NCBI RefSeq assembly: GCF_000092865.1
Contig: NC_014151.1
Coordinates: 1,302,001-1,366,000 of the forward strand
From: Cellulomonas flavigena DSM 20109
Lineage (GTDB): Bacteria; Actinomycetota; Actinomycetes; Actinomycetales; Cellulomonadaceae
Direction of reading: 5' to 3'
Length of the DNA stretch: 64,000 nt
Shown: positions 41,724-51,075 of the stretch, piece by piece
How the letters are laid out: each line of letters opens with the position of its first letter
Position numbering within the stretch: the first letter of the stretch is position 1
The notes under the pieces: generated by a model
Database searches by the model: none
Told to the model about the DNA's origin: nothing
Seen by the model: only the letters and a program-made list of their open reading frames with translations
Position numbers and translations under genes: made by a program

Positions 41724-42542
41724 GTGACCACGCGGACCCAGGACGTCTACACGCACGGCCACCACGAGAGCGTGCTGCGCTCGCACCGGTGGCGGACGGC
41801 GGAGAACTCCGCCGGGTACCTGCTGCCGGTGCTCGAGCCCGGGCAGCGGCTGCTCGACGTCGGCTGCGGACCCGGCACGGTCACGGTGGACCTCGCGTCG
41901 CGGGTCGCCCCGGGCGAGGTGGTGGGCGTCGACCGCTCCGCCGCGGTGCTGTCCGACGCGACGGCGCACGCCACCGCCAAGGGCGCGACCAACGTGCGCT
42001 TCGAGGTCGGCGACGCGTACGCCCTGGAGTTCGAGGACGACACGTTCGACGTCGTGCACGCGCACCAGGTGCTGCAGCACCTCACCGACCCGGTCGCGGC
42101 GCTGCGCGAGATGCGCCGCGTCACGCGCCCCGGCGGCGTCGTCGCCGTGCGCGACGCCGACTACGCGGGCATGACCTGCTACCCGCCCCACCCCGGGCTC
42201 GACGAGTGGCAGGCGCTGTACCACGAGGTCACGCAGGCCAACGGCGCCGAGGCGGACGCCGGGCGGCGCCTGCTGTCGTGGGTGCGCGCGGCGGGCTTCG
42301 ACCCCGCGGGCGTCGCACCCGGGGCGAGCGTCTGGTGCTACGCGACGCCCGAGGACCGCACGTGGTGGTCCGGACTGTGGGCGGACCGGTGCGTCGCGTC
42401 GAACTTCGCCGTGCAGGCCATGGACCACCGCCTCGCGGACGAGGTCGGCCTCGAGCTGCTCGCCGACGCATGGCGCGAGTGGGGCACGTCGCCCGACGGC
42501 TGGTTCATGGTGCCGCACGGCGAGGTGCTGGCGCGCGCCTGA
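41724..42542 (+). CDS. Class I SAM-dependent methyltransferase
   Basis: A 272-residue methyltransferase. Motif I LLDVGCGPGTVTVDLASRV, post-I GVDRSAAV, motif II FDVVHAHQVLQHL, motif III PGGVVAVRDADY. The overall type is UbiE/Ubie-like small-molecule methyltransferases; substrate unknown. Divergent from the acyltransferase gene, followed by an FAH gene with its own promoter. Confidence 0.88.
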   Translation: MTTRTQDVYTHGHHESVLRSHRWRTAENSAGYLLPVLEPGQRLLDVGCGPGTVTVDLASRVAPGEVVGVDRSAAVLSDATAHATAKGATNVRFEVGDAYALEFEDDTFDVVHAHQVLQHLTDPVAALREMRRVTRPGGVVAVRDADYAGMTCYPPHPGLDEWQALYHEVTQANGAEADAGRRLLSWVRAAGFDPAGVAPGASVWCYATPEDRTWWSGLWADRCVASNFAVQAMDHRLADEVGLELLADAWREWGTSPDGWFMVPHGEVLARA

Positions 42543-42577
42543 GGCGACGGCCGCGCCGGTCGCCTCGGGCGAGCACC

Positions 42578-42583
42578 TAGGCT
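42578..42583 (+). promoter_or_regulatory. Probable leaderless -10 element of the FAH gene
   Basis: TAGGCT, 6 nt before the GTG at 42590. Confidence 0.5.
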
Positions 42584-42589
42584 GAGGCC

Positions 42590-43378
42590 GTGCGCATCGC
42601 CAGGTTCACCAACGGTTCCGACCCCCGCTACGCGCTCGTCGAGGGCGAGCCCGGCCAGGAGGAGCTCGTGGTCATCACGGGCGATCCGATCTACACCCCG
42701 GTCCAGCCGACGGGGGAGCGGGTCCGGCTCGACGACGACGGCGTCCGTCTGCTCGCACCCGTGATCCCGCGGTCCAAGATCGTCGGCGTCGGGCGCAACT
42801 ACGCCGCGCACGCCGCCGAGCACGGCAACGAGGTGCCCACGCAGCCGCTGCTGTTCCTCAAGCCCAACACCTCGGTGATCGGCCCCGACGACCCGATCGT
42901 GCTGCCCGACTGGACCGAGCACGTCGAGCACGAGGCCGAGCTCGCCGTCGTCATCGGCAAGGTCACCAAGGACGTCAGCCCCGAGCACGCGTTGCAGTAC
43001 GTCTTCGGCTACACCGTCGCCAACGACGTCACGGCCCGCGACATCCAGCGCTCCGACGCGCAGTGGACGCGCGCCAAGGGCTTCGACACGTCGTGCCCGA
43101 TCGGCCCGTGGTTGGTCCCCGGCCTCGCGGTCGACGACCTCGCCGTGACGGCCCGCGTCAACGGCGAGGCCCGGCAGGACGGGCGCACGTCGCAGATGGT
43201 CTTCGACGTCGCGTACCTCGTGTCGTACGTCTCCGAGGTGTTCACGCTGCTGCCCGGCGACGTCATCCTCACCGGCACGCCCGCAGGCGTCGGCCGCCTC
43301 GAGCACCGCGACGTCGTCGAGGTCGAGGTCGAGGACATCGGGGTGCTGCGCAACCCGGTGCTGCGCCGCACGCCGTAG
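42590..43378 (+). CDS. Fumarylacetoacetate hydrolase family protein
   Basis: A 262-residue enzyme: IVGVGRNYAAHAAEHGNEVP, metal ligands in HEAELAVVIGK (Glu-x-Glu) and NDVTARDIQ (Asp), and GDVILTGTPAGVGRL. Family members hydrolyse or decarboxylate beta-keto or acylpyruvate compounds; the YisK/FAHD1-like class often acts on oxaloacetate or acylpyruvates. It is often found upstream of gltX in actinobacteria, as here with two genes between. Confidence 0.92.
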   Translation: MRIARFTNGSDPRYALVEGEPGQEELVVITGDPIYTPVQPTGERVRLDDDGVRLLAPVIPRSKIVGVGRNYAAHAAEHGNEVPTQPLLFLKPNTSVIGPDDPIVLPDWTEHVEHEAELAVVIGKVTKDVSPEHALQYVFGYTVANDVTARDIQRSDAQWTRAKGFDTSCPIGPWLVPGLAVDDLAVTARVNGEARQDGRTSQMVFDVAYLVSYVSEVFTLLPGDVILTGTPAGVGRLEHRDVVEVEVEDIGVLRNPVLRRTP

Positions 43379-43390
43379 CGCCCGCCTCGC

Positions 43391-43405
43391 CGCCCCGCGG
43401 GGGCG
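43391..43405 (+). terminator. Weak hairpin after the FAH gene
   Basis: CGCCCC (43391-43396) and GGGGCG (43400-43405) with a 3-nt loop, 13 nt after the stop. Small; possible terminator only. Confidence 0.35.
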
Positions 43406-43448
43406 CCCCTACGCTCGGCCTCACAGGACCGGCGGACGGGGGCGCGGC

Positions 43449-44903
43449 ATGGACCTGCAGGTGGGGATCGACTGGCTCACGAACGCGCTGTACTCGTACT
43501 GGCTGGTCTACGTGCTCGTCGGCGTGGGGCTGTGGTTCACGGTCCGCACCGGGTGCGTGCAGGTGCGGCTGTTCCCGGCGATGGTGCGGCAGATCGCGTC
43601 CTCGCGGGAGGACGCCGCCGGCGGCATCTCGTCGTTCCAGGCGTTCACGGTCGGGCTGGCATCGCGCGTCGGCACCGGCAACATCGCGGGCGTCGCGGTC
43701 GCGCTGACGCTGGGTGGGCCCGGTGCGGTGTTCTGGATGTGGGTCGTCGCCGCGGTCGGCATGGCCACCGCGCTCGTCGAGGCGACGCTCGCGCAGGTCT
43801 TCAAGGTGCGGGTCGACGACGGTTCGTACCGCGGGGGACCGGCGTACTACATCCACCGGGGCCTGCGCTCGTACCGGTGGGGTGCGGTGTTCGCCGTACT
43901 GCTGGTGTTCACCTTCGGGTTCGCGTTCAACATGGTGCAGGCCAACACGATCGCGGACACGCTCGCGTCGAACCACGACGTCGCCGTCCAGTGGAGCGCG
44001 GTTGGCCTCATGGTGCTCGCCGCGCCGGTGCTGTTCGGCGGTGTGCGTCGCGTCGCCCGGGTCGCGGAGGTCCTGCTGCCGATCATGGCCGGCGCGTACC
44101 TGCTGCTGGCGATCGTGATCGTCGCGCTCAACCTCGCCGCGCTGCCCGACGTCGTCTCGCAGATCCTGCGCGGCGCCTTCGGCCTCGACAGCGCCCTGGC
44201 CGGCACCGCCGGCGGCATCCTCGCCGCGGTCCTCAACGGCACCAAGCGTGGCCTGTTCTCCAACGAGGCGGGCATGGGGTCCGCCCCCAACACCGCGGCG
44301 ACCGCGACCGTGTCGCACCCGGTGAAGCAGGGCCTCATCCAGTCGCTCGGCGTGTTCGTCGACACCATGCTCGTGTGCTCCGCGACGGCGTTCATCGTGC
44401 TGTCCGCCGGGCCGGAGGTGTACGTCCCGGGCCGGACCGGGGCCGACGCCGGTGCCGCGCTGACGTCCGCCGCCGTCGCCCACGAGCTCGGCATGTGGAC
44501 GACGTGGCCGATGACCCTGCTGGTCTTCACGTTCGCCTTCAGCTCGGTGCTCGGCAACTACTCCTACGCCGAGATCAACCTCACGTACCTCGGCGTGCGG
44601 GGCCGCGCCCTGACGGCCCTGCGCACGCTCGTGCTGGCCGCGGTCGGCATCGGCGCACTGCTCGCGCTCGCCACCGTGTGGGCCGTCGCGGACATCGCGA
44701 TGGCGCTCATGGCCACGGTCAACCTCGTCGCGATCCTGCTGCTGTCCCGCTGGGCGACGGGCGCACTGGCGGACTACCGCACGGCGCAGCGGGAGGGCAG
44801 GGACGGCAGGTTCGTCGGGCACGGCAACCCGCTGCTGCCCGGCGACGTGCCGGGGGACGTGTGGGCGCCGGGCGCGCGCGACGAGGAGCCCGCCCCCGCG
44901 TGA
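43449..44903 (+). CDS. Alanine/glycine:cation symporter (AGCS family)
   Basis: A 484-residue transporter with about eleven helices. Family text: LASRVGTGNIAGVAVALTLG, GPGAVFWMWVVAAVGMAT, YRGGPAYYIHRGL, and NGTKRGLFSNEAGMGSAPNTAA. It takes up alanine or glycine with Na+ or H+. GGGGGCGCGGC precedes the ATG. Convergent with the (p)ppGpp synthetase gene. Confidence 0.94.
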   Translation: MDLQVGIDWLTNALYSYWLVYVLVGVGLWFTVRTGCVQVRLFPAMVRQIASSREDAAGGISSFQAFTVGLASRVGTGNIAGVAVALTLGGPGAVFWMWVVAAVGMATALVEATLAQVFKVRVDDGSYRGGPAYYIHRGLRSYRWGAVFAVLLVFTFGFAFNMVQANTIADTLASNHDVAVQWSAVGLMVLAAPVLFGGVRRVARVAEVLLPIMAGAYLLLAIVIVALNLAALPDVVSQILRGAFGLDSALAGTAGGILAAVLNGTKRGLFSNEAGMGSAPNTAATATVSHPVKQGLIQSLGVFVDTMLVCSATAFIVLSAGPEVYVPGRTGADAGAALTSAAVAHELGMWTTWPMTLLVFTFAFSSVLGNYSYAEINLTYLGVRGRALTALRTLVLAAVGIGALLALATVWAVADIAMALMATVNLVAILLLSRWATGALADYRTAQREGRDGRFVGHGNPLLPGDVPGDVWAPGARDEEPAPA

Positions 44904-44910
44904 CCACCGC

Positions 44911-45726
44911 TCAGTGGTGCGCGACCGTCGGCCCGGACGCCGCCTCGCGGTCGCCCAGGTCGTGCAGCTCCTCGCGCAGCCCGCTCATGCGGGCGTCGAG
45001 CTCCGCCGCCGTGCGGGCGGCGTCGAGCAGCTCGCTGCGCAGGTGGTCGGGCACCGCGCCGTCGTACTTGTAGAACAGCTTGTGCTCGACGCTCGCCCAG
45101 AAGTCCATCGCGATCGTGCGGATCTGGATCTCCACGAAGACGTGCTCGGTGCGGTCCGATAGGAACACCGGGATGCGCACGATGAGGTGCAGCGAGCGGT
45201 ACCCGTTGCCCTTGGGGTGCGCGATGTAGTCCTTGCACTGGACCACCTCGACGTCCGGCTGCTGCGCGAGCATGTCGGCGACGCGGTAGGCGTCGGACTC
45301 GAAGCTGCACGTGATGCGGATGCCGGCGATGTCGCGGATGCGCTCGCGGATCGTGTCGGGGTCGGTCGCGCAGCCGTAGCGGCCGGCCTTCTCGAGGATC
45401 GAGTCCATCGACTTCAGGCGGCTGCTGACGTGCTCGATGGGGTTGTGGTCGTGCGTCTGCGCGAACTCCGACCGCAGGATCCGGATCTTGGTCAGCATCT
45501 CCTCGATGCCGAACTCGTAGACCATGCGGAACCGTGCCAGCTCACGCGTCGCGGTGCGGACCTGCGTGACGACGTCGGCCGTGTCGAGGCCGGGCGCGCT
45601 CAGCTCGGCGGCCCGGCGGCGGACCACCACGGCGACGTCGAGATCGGCGACATCGCTCGCGTGGAGCGGTGCGTCGAGACCTGGCGGCGACGGGGGAGCG
45701 GCTGGCGTCGACGCGGAACCGGGCAT
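44911..45726 (-). CDS. Small alarmone (p)ppGpp synthetase, RelA/SpoT-domain family
   Basis: A 271-residue protein with only the synthetase domain: SRLKSMDSILEKAGRYGC, RERIRDIAGIRITCSFESD, DYIAHPKGNGYRSLHLIV and HVFVEIQIRTIAMDFWASVEHKL. The HD hydrolase and regulatory domains of long RSH proteins are absent, so it is a YjbM/YwaC-like enzyme moving pyrophosphate from ATP to GDP or GTP. ATG at 45726, divergent from gltX across 89 bp. Confidence 0.92.
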   Translation of the reverse strand: MPGSASTPAAPPSPPGLDAPLHASDVADLDVAVVVRRRAAELSAPGLDTADVVTQVRTATRELARFRMVYEFGIEEMLTKIRILRSEFAQTHDHNPIEHVSSRLKSMDSILEKAGRYGCATDPDTIRERIRDIAGIRITCSFESDAYRVADMLAQQPDVEVVQCKDYIAHPKGNGYRSLHLIVRIPVFLSDRTEHVFVEIQIRTIAMDFWASVEHKLFYKYDGAVPDHLRSELLDAARTAAELDARMSGLREELHDLGDREAASGPTVAHH

Positions 45727-45815
45727 GACCTGTCCAACGGGGTGCGCGCGGGACGGGTTCCCGCGCTCGGTACTCTGGAGGCTATCCCGCCCCTGCCACC
45801 TGCCGAGGTGTTCCC

Positions 45816-47327
45816 GTGCCTGCCAGCGCCGCCGTGCGAGTCCGTTTCTGCCCGTCCCCGACGGGCACGCCCCACGTCGGGCTGATCCGCACCGCGCTGT
45901 TCAACTGGGCGTACGCGCGGCACGTCGGCGGCACGTTCGTGTTCCGCATCGAGGACACCGACCCCGCGCGCGACTCGCAGGAGTCGTACGAGCAGCTGCT
46001 CGACGCGCTGCGCTGGCTCGGCATGGACTGGGACGAGGGCGTCGAGGTCGGAGGCCCGCACGAGCCGTACCGGCAGTCGCAGCGGTACGACGTCTACCGC
46101 GACGTCGTCGCGCGCCTCGTCGAGGCGGGGTACGCGTACGAGTCCTTCTCGACGCCGGAGGAGGTCGAGGCGCGCCACCGCGCCGCGGGCCGCGACCCCA
46201 AGCTCGGGTACGACGGCTACGACCGCGACCTCACCGACGAGCAGAAGGCCGCCTACCTGGCCGAGGGCCGCGAACCCGTCATCCGGATGCGGATGCCCGA
46301 CGAGGACGTGACGTTCACCGACCTCGTGCGCGGCGAGATCACGTTCAAGGCCGGCTCCGTGCCGGACTACGTCATCGTCCGTGGCAACGGCCACCCGCTG
46401 TACACGCTGGTCAACCCCGTGGACGACGCGCTCATGGGCATCACGCACGTGCTGCGCGGCGAGGACCTGCTGTCGTCCACGCCCCGTCAGGTCGTGCTGT
46501 ACCGCGCGCTCCTCGAGCTCGGCATCGCCACGGTCGTGCCGCAGTTCGGGCACCTGCCGTACGTCATGGGCGAGGGCAACAAGAAGCTCTCCAAGCGGGA
46601 CCCCGAGTCCAACCTCTTCCTGCACCGCGAGCGCGGCTTCACGCCCGAGGGCCTGCTCAACTACCTCGCGCTGCTCGGCTGGTCCATCGCGCCGGACCGT
46701 GACGTGTTCACGCTCGAGGAGATGGTCGCGGCGTTCGACGTCGCCGACGTCAACCCGAACCCCGCGCGCTTCGACCTGAAGAAGGCCGAGGCGATCAACT
46801 CCGCCCACGTGCGGCTGCTCGCGCCCGAGGACTTCCGCGACCGCCTCGTGCCGTACCTGCACGCCGCCGGGCTCGTGCCCGCCGCGTCGTACGCGGACCT
46901 GTCGGCGGATCACCGCGCGCTGCTCGACGCGGGCGCGCCGCTGGTGCAGGAGCGCATGACGCTGCTGGGCGAGGCCGTGGGGATGCTCGGCTTCCTGTTC
47001 GTCGCCGACGACGCGGTCGAGGTCGTCGAGGACGCGCGCGCCGCGCTGCGTCCCGAGGCCGCGGACGTGCTGGACCGTGCGGCCGACGTGCTCGCGGCGA
47101 TCCCCGCCGACGGGTTCACGACCGAGGCGACGCAGACCGCGCTCGCCGCGGCGCTCGTCGCGCCGACGGAGGAGGGCGGCCTGGGCATCAAGGCGCGGTT
47201 CGCCTACACGCCGCTGCGCGTCGCACTGACCGGCCGCCGGGTCTCGCCGCCGCTGTTCGAGTCGATGGAGATCCTCGGCAGGGACGCGACGCTCGCCCGC
47301 GTGGCCGCGCTGCGCGCGACCCTGTGA
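45816..47327 (+). CDS. gltX: Glutamate--tRNA ligase
   Basis: A 503-residue class I synthetase. HIGH-type motif [31 protein letters not shown], and KMSKS-type motif [13 protein letters not shown]; the C-terminal anticodon-binding part is complete. A TACTCT -10 at 45771 gives a leader of roughly 40 nt with GAGG before the GTG. Followed by a HAD gene overlapping by 4 nt. No tRNA gene was found next to it. Confidence 0.97.
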   Translation: MPASAAVRVRFCPSPTGTPHVGLIRTALFNWAYARHVGGTFVFRIEDTDPARDSQESYEQLLDALRWLGMDWDEGVEVGGPHEPYRQSQRYDVYRDVVARLVEAGYAYESFSTPEEVEARHRAAGRDPKLGYDGYDRDLTDEQKAAYLAEGREPVIRMRMPDEDVTFTDLVRGEITFKAGSVPDYVIVRGNGHPLYTLVNPVDDALMGITHVLRGEDLLSSTPRQVVLYRALLELGIATVVPQFGHLPYVMGEGNKKLSKRDPESNLFLHRERGFTPEGLLNYLALLGWSIAPDRDVFTLEEMVAAFDVADVNPNPARFDLKKAEAINSAHVRLLAPEDFRDRLVPYLHAAGLVPAASYADLSADHRALLDAGAPLVQERMTLLGEAVGMLGFLFVADDAVEVVEDARAALRPEAADVLDRAADVLAAIPADGFTTEATQTALAAALVAPTEEGGLGIKARFAYTPLRVALTGRRVSPPLFESMEILGRDATLARVAALRATL

Positions 47328-48049
47328 CGGGCGTCGACGGCGTCCTGTTCGACATCGACGACACGCTCGTCGACACGCGCGAGGCGTTCCGGGTCGCGCT
47401 CGCGGCGGTGCTCGACCGGTACGCGCCGGGCGCCGACGTGGACGCGGCGCTCGCGCTGTGGCGTGCCGACCCGAACGGGCACTACCGGGCGTACACGCGC
47501 GGCGAGCGGACGTTCCGCGAGCAGCGCATGACACGCGCGAACGAGCTGCACGCCGCGGTCGGCGGGCCGGTGCTCGACGACCCCGCGTTCGACGCGTGGG
47601 ACGAGCTGTTCGACGCCGCGTTCGCCGATGGCTGGGCCGTGCACGACGACGTCGAGGAGGTCCTCGAGCAGCTGCTCACGGCGGGTGTGCGCGTGGGGAC
47701 GCTGACGAACGCGCGCAGCGCCTACCAGACGACCAAGCTGCAGCGCGCCGGGCTGGGCGACCGGCTCGAGGTGCTCGTCGGCGTCGACACGCTCGGCTTC
47801 GGCAAGCCCGACGCCCGCGTCTTCCTCGAGGCGTGCCGGCGTCTGGGCACGGCGCCCGCCCGCACGGTCTACGTGGGCGACGAGCTCGACATCGACGCGG
47901 CCGCGGCCCGCGCCGCCGGGCTGCACGGCGTCTGGCTCGACCGTCCCGGCCCGCGCCGCGTCCCCGTCGACGCGCACGAGGTCGAGGCCGCGGGCGTCAC
48001 GGTGATCCGCTCGCTGTCCGAGTTCCCGGCAGCCCTGTCCCTGCCCTGA
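47324..48049 (+). CDS. HAD superfamily hydrolase (subfamily IA)
   Basis: A 241-residue phosphatase: motif [12 protein letters not shown], motif [14 protein letters not shown], Lys motif [10 protein letters not shown] and motif [20 protein letters not shown]. Probably a house-cleaning or glycolate-type phosphatase; substrate unknown. The GTG start lies in GTGA overlapping the gltX stop, so it is translationally coupled. A tandem hairpin repeat array follows. Confidence 0.92.
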   Translation: MTGVDGVLFDIDDTLVDTREAFRVALAAVLDRYAPGADVDAALALWRADPNGHYRAYTRGERTFREQRMTRANELHAAVGGPVLDDPAFDAWDELFDAAFADGWAVHDDVEEVLEQLLTAGVRVGTLTNARSAYQTTKLQRAGLGDRLEVLVGVDTLGFGKPDARVFLEACRRLGTAPARTVYVGDELDIDAAAARAAGLHGVWLDRPGPRRVPVDAHEVEAAGVTVIRSLSEFPAALSLP

Positions 48050-48070
48050 TCCCGCCCACCACCCTCCGCG

Positions 48071-48334
48071 ACCGGAACCTGACTCACCGAATGGCGCGCC
48101 GAACGGTGAGCGGTGTTCCGGTCGGGGCGTGAGGTGTCGCCGACCGGAACCTGACTCACGGGATGGCGCGCCGGACCGTGACCCGGGTTCCGGTGGCGGC
48201 TGGGTGCCGACCGCAACCTGACTCACCGAATGGCACGTCGGACCGTGACCCAGGTTTCGGTCGGCGGGGTGGGGGGTCGCCGAGCGGGCCCTGGGTCACC
48301 GAATGGTGCCTGAAACGGCGAGCCAGGTTCCGGT
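48071..48334. repeat. Tandem array of four 52-bp hairpin repeats
   Basis: Units at 48071-48122, 48143-48194, 48210-48261 and 48283-48334, each exactly 52 bp, with spacers of 20, 15 and 21 bp that share GTCGCCG or GTGCCG text. Each unit is an imperfect dyad: outer arms ACCGGAAC and GTTCCGGT, inner arms TCACCG and CGGTGA, 14-nt loop around GGCGCGCC. Unit 2 has TCACGG with CCGTGA, i.e. both arms changed together. Units 3 and 4 are increasingly degenerate. The array fills the space between two convergent genes. Confidence 0.85.
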
Positions 48335-48343
48335 CGCGTGTCG

Positions 48344-49093
48344 TCAGCGGCGGCGGGCCGTGTAGACGCGCGTGACGTACGGCACCCGGATCGCCGTCAG
48401 GCCGGCCAGGTCCGGGTGGGTCGTGACGAGGGTGCGGACGCGGTCGAGCAGTGCCGCGCGCTCGTCCGGCGGCAGCACGATCGCGTACGAGCGGGTGCCG
48501 GCGAGGCGGACGAGCTCGTCAGGCGTCAGGACGTGGTCCCAGCGCACGTCGGTCCGCAGCACGTCGGTGAACGCCTCGCCGAGCTCAGGGTGCGTGCCAC
48601 GCGCGAGCTGCGGCCCGGCGGCGTCGTGCAGCAGCGCGCCGTACGCACCGACCCACGGGACGTCCTCGTCGCGGTCGTTCCACACGATGCCGACCAAGCC
48701 GCCGGGGCGCAGCACGCGAGCGACCTCGGCGCTCGCGACCGGTTCGTCGAACCAGTGCCACGCCTGCGCGACCGTCACGACGTCCACCGACGCGTCGGGC
48801 AGCGGGATCGCCTCGGCCGTCCCGGCATGCACCTCGACGTCGGGCAGCGCCGCGGTGAGCTGCGCCCGCATGCCGTCGGCCGGCTCGACGGCGACGACAC
48901 GCGCGCCGCGCGCCACGAGCGACGCGGTGAGCTTGCCGGTGCCGGCGGCGAGGTCGAGCACGTCCTGCGAACCGTCGGGCAGCAGGAGGTCGACCGCGGC
49001 GCCCGGATACCCGGGCCGCACGGCCGCATACTCGTCGGCTCCGTGCGTGAACGACGCCGCGTGCGCGGCCTGGAGGTCGGGGTCCACGGTCAT
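48344..49093 (-). CDS. Class I SAM-dependent methyltransferase
   Basis: A 249-residue methyltransferase: HGADEYAAVRPGYPGAAVDL, motif I VLDLAAGTGKLTASLVARG, VVAVEPADGMRAQL, and VDVVTVAQAWHWFDEP as in the trans-aconitate/UbiE-like group of actinobacteria. Substrate unknown. ATG 49093 fits the family; AGGAG abuts it. Downstream of hisN on the same strand. Confidence 0.86.
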   Translation of the reverse strand: MTVDPDLQAAHAASFTHGADEYAAVRPGYPGAAVDLLLPDGSQDVLDLAAGTGKLTASLVARGARVVAVEPADGMRAQLTAALPDVEVHAGTAEAIPLPDASVDVVTVAQAWHWFDEPVASAEVARVLRPGGLVGIVWNDRDEDVPWVGAYGALLHDAAGPQLARGTHPELGEAFTDVLRTDVRWDHVLTPDELVRLAGTRSYAIVLPPDERAALLDRVRTLVTTHPDLAGLTAIRVPYVTRVYTARRR

Positions 49094-49121
49094 CTCCTGG
49101 GATCGGGTGAGGAGCAAGGGG

Positions 49122-49901
49122 TCAGACGGACAGCGCGTCCAGCACCTCGTCGTGCAGCAGGCCGTTGGTCACCACGGCGTTGCCGCCGTGCGGGCCGTCG
49201 ACGCCGCGCAGCGACGTGAACCGTCCGCCGGCCTCGGTGACGACGGGCACGAGCGCGGCCATGTCGTACAGCTCGAGCTCGGGCTCGGCAGCCACGTCCA
49301 CGGCGCCCTCGGCGACGAGCACGTACGACCAGAAGTCGCCGTACGCGCGCGTGCGCCACACGCGCCGCGTGAGGTCGACGAACTGGTCGAACCGGCCGTG
49401 CTCCTCCCAGCCGGTGAGGCTGGAGTAGGACAGCGACGCGTCCTCGAGCCGCTCGACGCCCGACACGTGCAGGCGGGTGGCTGCCGCGAGCGACTTGCCC
49501 GTCCACGCACCGGTGCCCGTCGCGGCCCACCAGCGGCGGCCCAGCGCAGGCGCGCTGACGACCCCGACGACGACCTCGTCGCCGTCCATGAGTGCCAGCA
49601 GCGTCGCCCACACGGGGACCCCGCGGACGAAGTTCTTGGTGCCGTCGATCGGGTCGACCACCCAGCGGCGCGGGCCGTGCCCGGTGTCCGAGCGCTCCTC
49701 GCCGTGCACGGCGTCGCGCGGGCGCGCCCGGCCGAGCTGCGAGCGCACCAGGTCCTCGGCGGCGCGGTCGGCGTCGGACACCGGCGTCAGGTCGGGCTTC
49801 GTCTCGACCCGCAGGTCCTGTGCCTTGAAGCGGGACATCGTCAGGGCGTCGACCTGGTCGGCGATCACGTGCGCGAGCCTCAGGTCGTCGTCGTAGGCCA
49901 T
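49122..49901 (-). CDS. hisN: Histidinol-phosphatase (inositol monophosphatase family)
   Basis: A 259-residue IMPase-fold enzyme: metal site HGEERSDTG, the diagnostic [20 protein letters not shown], and [18 protein letters not shown]. In actinobacteria this gene next to rsgA and aroA encodes the histidinol-phosphate phosphatase. ATG 49901 is preceded by GAGGAG. Last of the minus-strand run aroA-rsgA-hisN, 88 nt after rsgA. Confidence 0.9.
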   Translation of the reverse strand: MAYDDDLRLAHVIADQVDALTMSRFKAQDLRVETKPDLTPVSDADRAAEDLVRSQLGRARPRDAVHGEERSDTGHGPRRWVVDPIDGTKNFVRGVPVWATLLALMDGDEVVVGVVSAPALGRRWWAATGTGAWTGKSLAAATRLHVSGVERLEDASLSYSSLTGWEEHGRFDQFVDLTRRVWRTRAYGDFWSYVLVAEGAVDVAAEPELELYDMAALVPVVTEAGGRFTSLRGVDGPHGGNAVVTNGLLHDEVLDALSV

Positions 49902-49989
49902 GGAGCTCCTCGGGGAAGACGCGGCGGTGCCCACCGGGCCGTGCTCGGCGCGGTGGTCCGCGCGTCAACCTACCGAACCCGCGTGCCGC

Positions 49990-51075
49990 TCAGCGCCCGC
50001 GCGCGCCGTCGCGATCGGGCTCGTCCTCCACGCCGAGGCGGCTGACGAGCAGGCGGCGGAAGGAGTCCAGCCGTGCGGCGCGGGCCGCGCGGACCGTGTC
50101 GTCGGGGGCGTCGGCGACCCAGTCGTCGAGCGCGCAGTCGGGGGAGTCGGCCAGGTGCGTGCAGCCGCGGGGGCACTCCTGCGCGACCTCGTCGAGATCC
50201 GCGAACGCACCGAGCAGGTGCGCGGGGTCGACGTGCGCGAGCCCGAACGACCGCACGCCGGGCGTGTCGATGACCCACGTCGGCGCGCCGGCGCCCGGCA
50301 CCTCGAGAGCCACCGCGGACGTCGACGTGTGCCTGCCGCGGCCCGTGACGTCGTTGACCACGCCGACGGCGCGCCGCGCGTCGGGCACCAGCGCGTTGAC
50401 GAGCGTGGACTTGCCGACGCCCGAGTGGCCGACCAGCACGGACACGTCCCCGGCCAGCGCGTCGCGCAGCTCGTCGAGCCCCTCGATCGTCCGCTCGCCC
50501 GTCATCGGGTCGACCCGGCGGCGCGTCACCACGACCTCGACGCCGATCGGCGCGTACAGCGCCGTCAGCACGCCCGGGTCCGCCAGGTCGCCCTTGGTCA
50601 GCGCGAGCAGCACCTCCATGCCCGCGTCGTACGCGGCGGCGACGCAGCGGTCGATCATGCGGGTGCGCGGCTCGGGCTCGGCCAGCGCCGTGACGATCAC
50701 GAGGCGGTCGGCGTTCGCGACGATGACGCGCTCGACGGGGTCGGTGTCGTCGGCCGTGCGGCGCAGCACCGTGCGGCGCTCACCGATGCGCACGATCCGC
50801 GCGAGCGACCCCTCGGCGCCCGTGGTGTCACCGACGACGTCGACCAGGTCGCCGGGCGCCACGCGCTCGCGGCCGAGCTCACGGGCCTTCATCGCCAGTA
50901 CGCGCGTCTCGTCCGCGCCGCCGGGGTCGAGGAGCACGGTGTAGCGGCCGCGGTCGACGGCCACGACCATCGCGGTGCGGGCGTCGGCGTGCTCGGGGCG
51001 GCGCTTGGTGCGGGGGCGCGAACCACGGCCGGGCCGGATCCGCACGTCCCGCTCGTCGTAGCGCCGCCCCACCAT
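49990..51075 (-). CDS. rsgA: Ribosome small subunit-dependent GTPase A
   Basis: A 361-residue circularly permuted GTPase: OB-like N-terminal part, then G4 LLALTKGDLAD, G1 VLVGHSGVGKSTLVNALV, G3 VIDTPGVRSFGL, and the zinc knuckle with CPRGCTHLADSPDC. It checks late 30S maturation. A charged N-terminal extension (RRPEHADART) precedes the OB fold. The ATG at 51075 shares its A with the aroA stop (TGATG), so translation is coupled. Confidence 0.95.
   Translation of the reverse strand: MVGRRYDERDVRIRPGRGSRPRTKRRPEHADARTAMVVAVDRGRYTVLLDPGGADETRVLAMKARELGRERVAPGDLVDVVGDTTGAEGSLARIVRIGERRTVLRRTADDTDPVERVIVANADRLVIVTALAEPEPRTRMIDRCVAAAYDAGMEVLLALTKGDLADPGVLTALYAPIGVEVVVTRRRVDPMTGERTIEGLDELRDALAGDVSVLVGHSGVGKSTLVNALVPDARRAVGVVNDVTGRGRHTSTSAVALEVPGAGAPTWVIDTPGVRSFGLAHVDPAHLLGAFADLDEVAQECPRGCTHLADSPDCALDDWVADAPDDTVRAARAARLDSFRRLLVSRLGVEDEPDRDGARGR

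Noticed and set aside
43379..43448. Glycine riboswitch before the AGCS symporter
   Set aside because: The 70-bp leader is too short and lacks the conserved riboswitch core; only a small GC hairpin and a TACGCT -10 candidate are seen.
48071..48334. CRISPR array
   Set aside because: Repeat units are 52-bp dyads separated by short, mutually similar spacers of 15-21 bp, and there are no cas genes.
47328..48343. tRNA-Glu or tRNA-Gln genes near gltX
   Set aside because: Looked for because they often lie near gltX; no T-arm consensus or cloverleaf was found here or elsewhere in the window.
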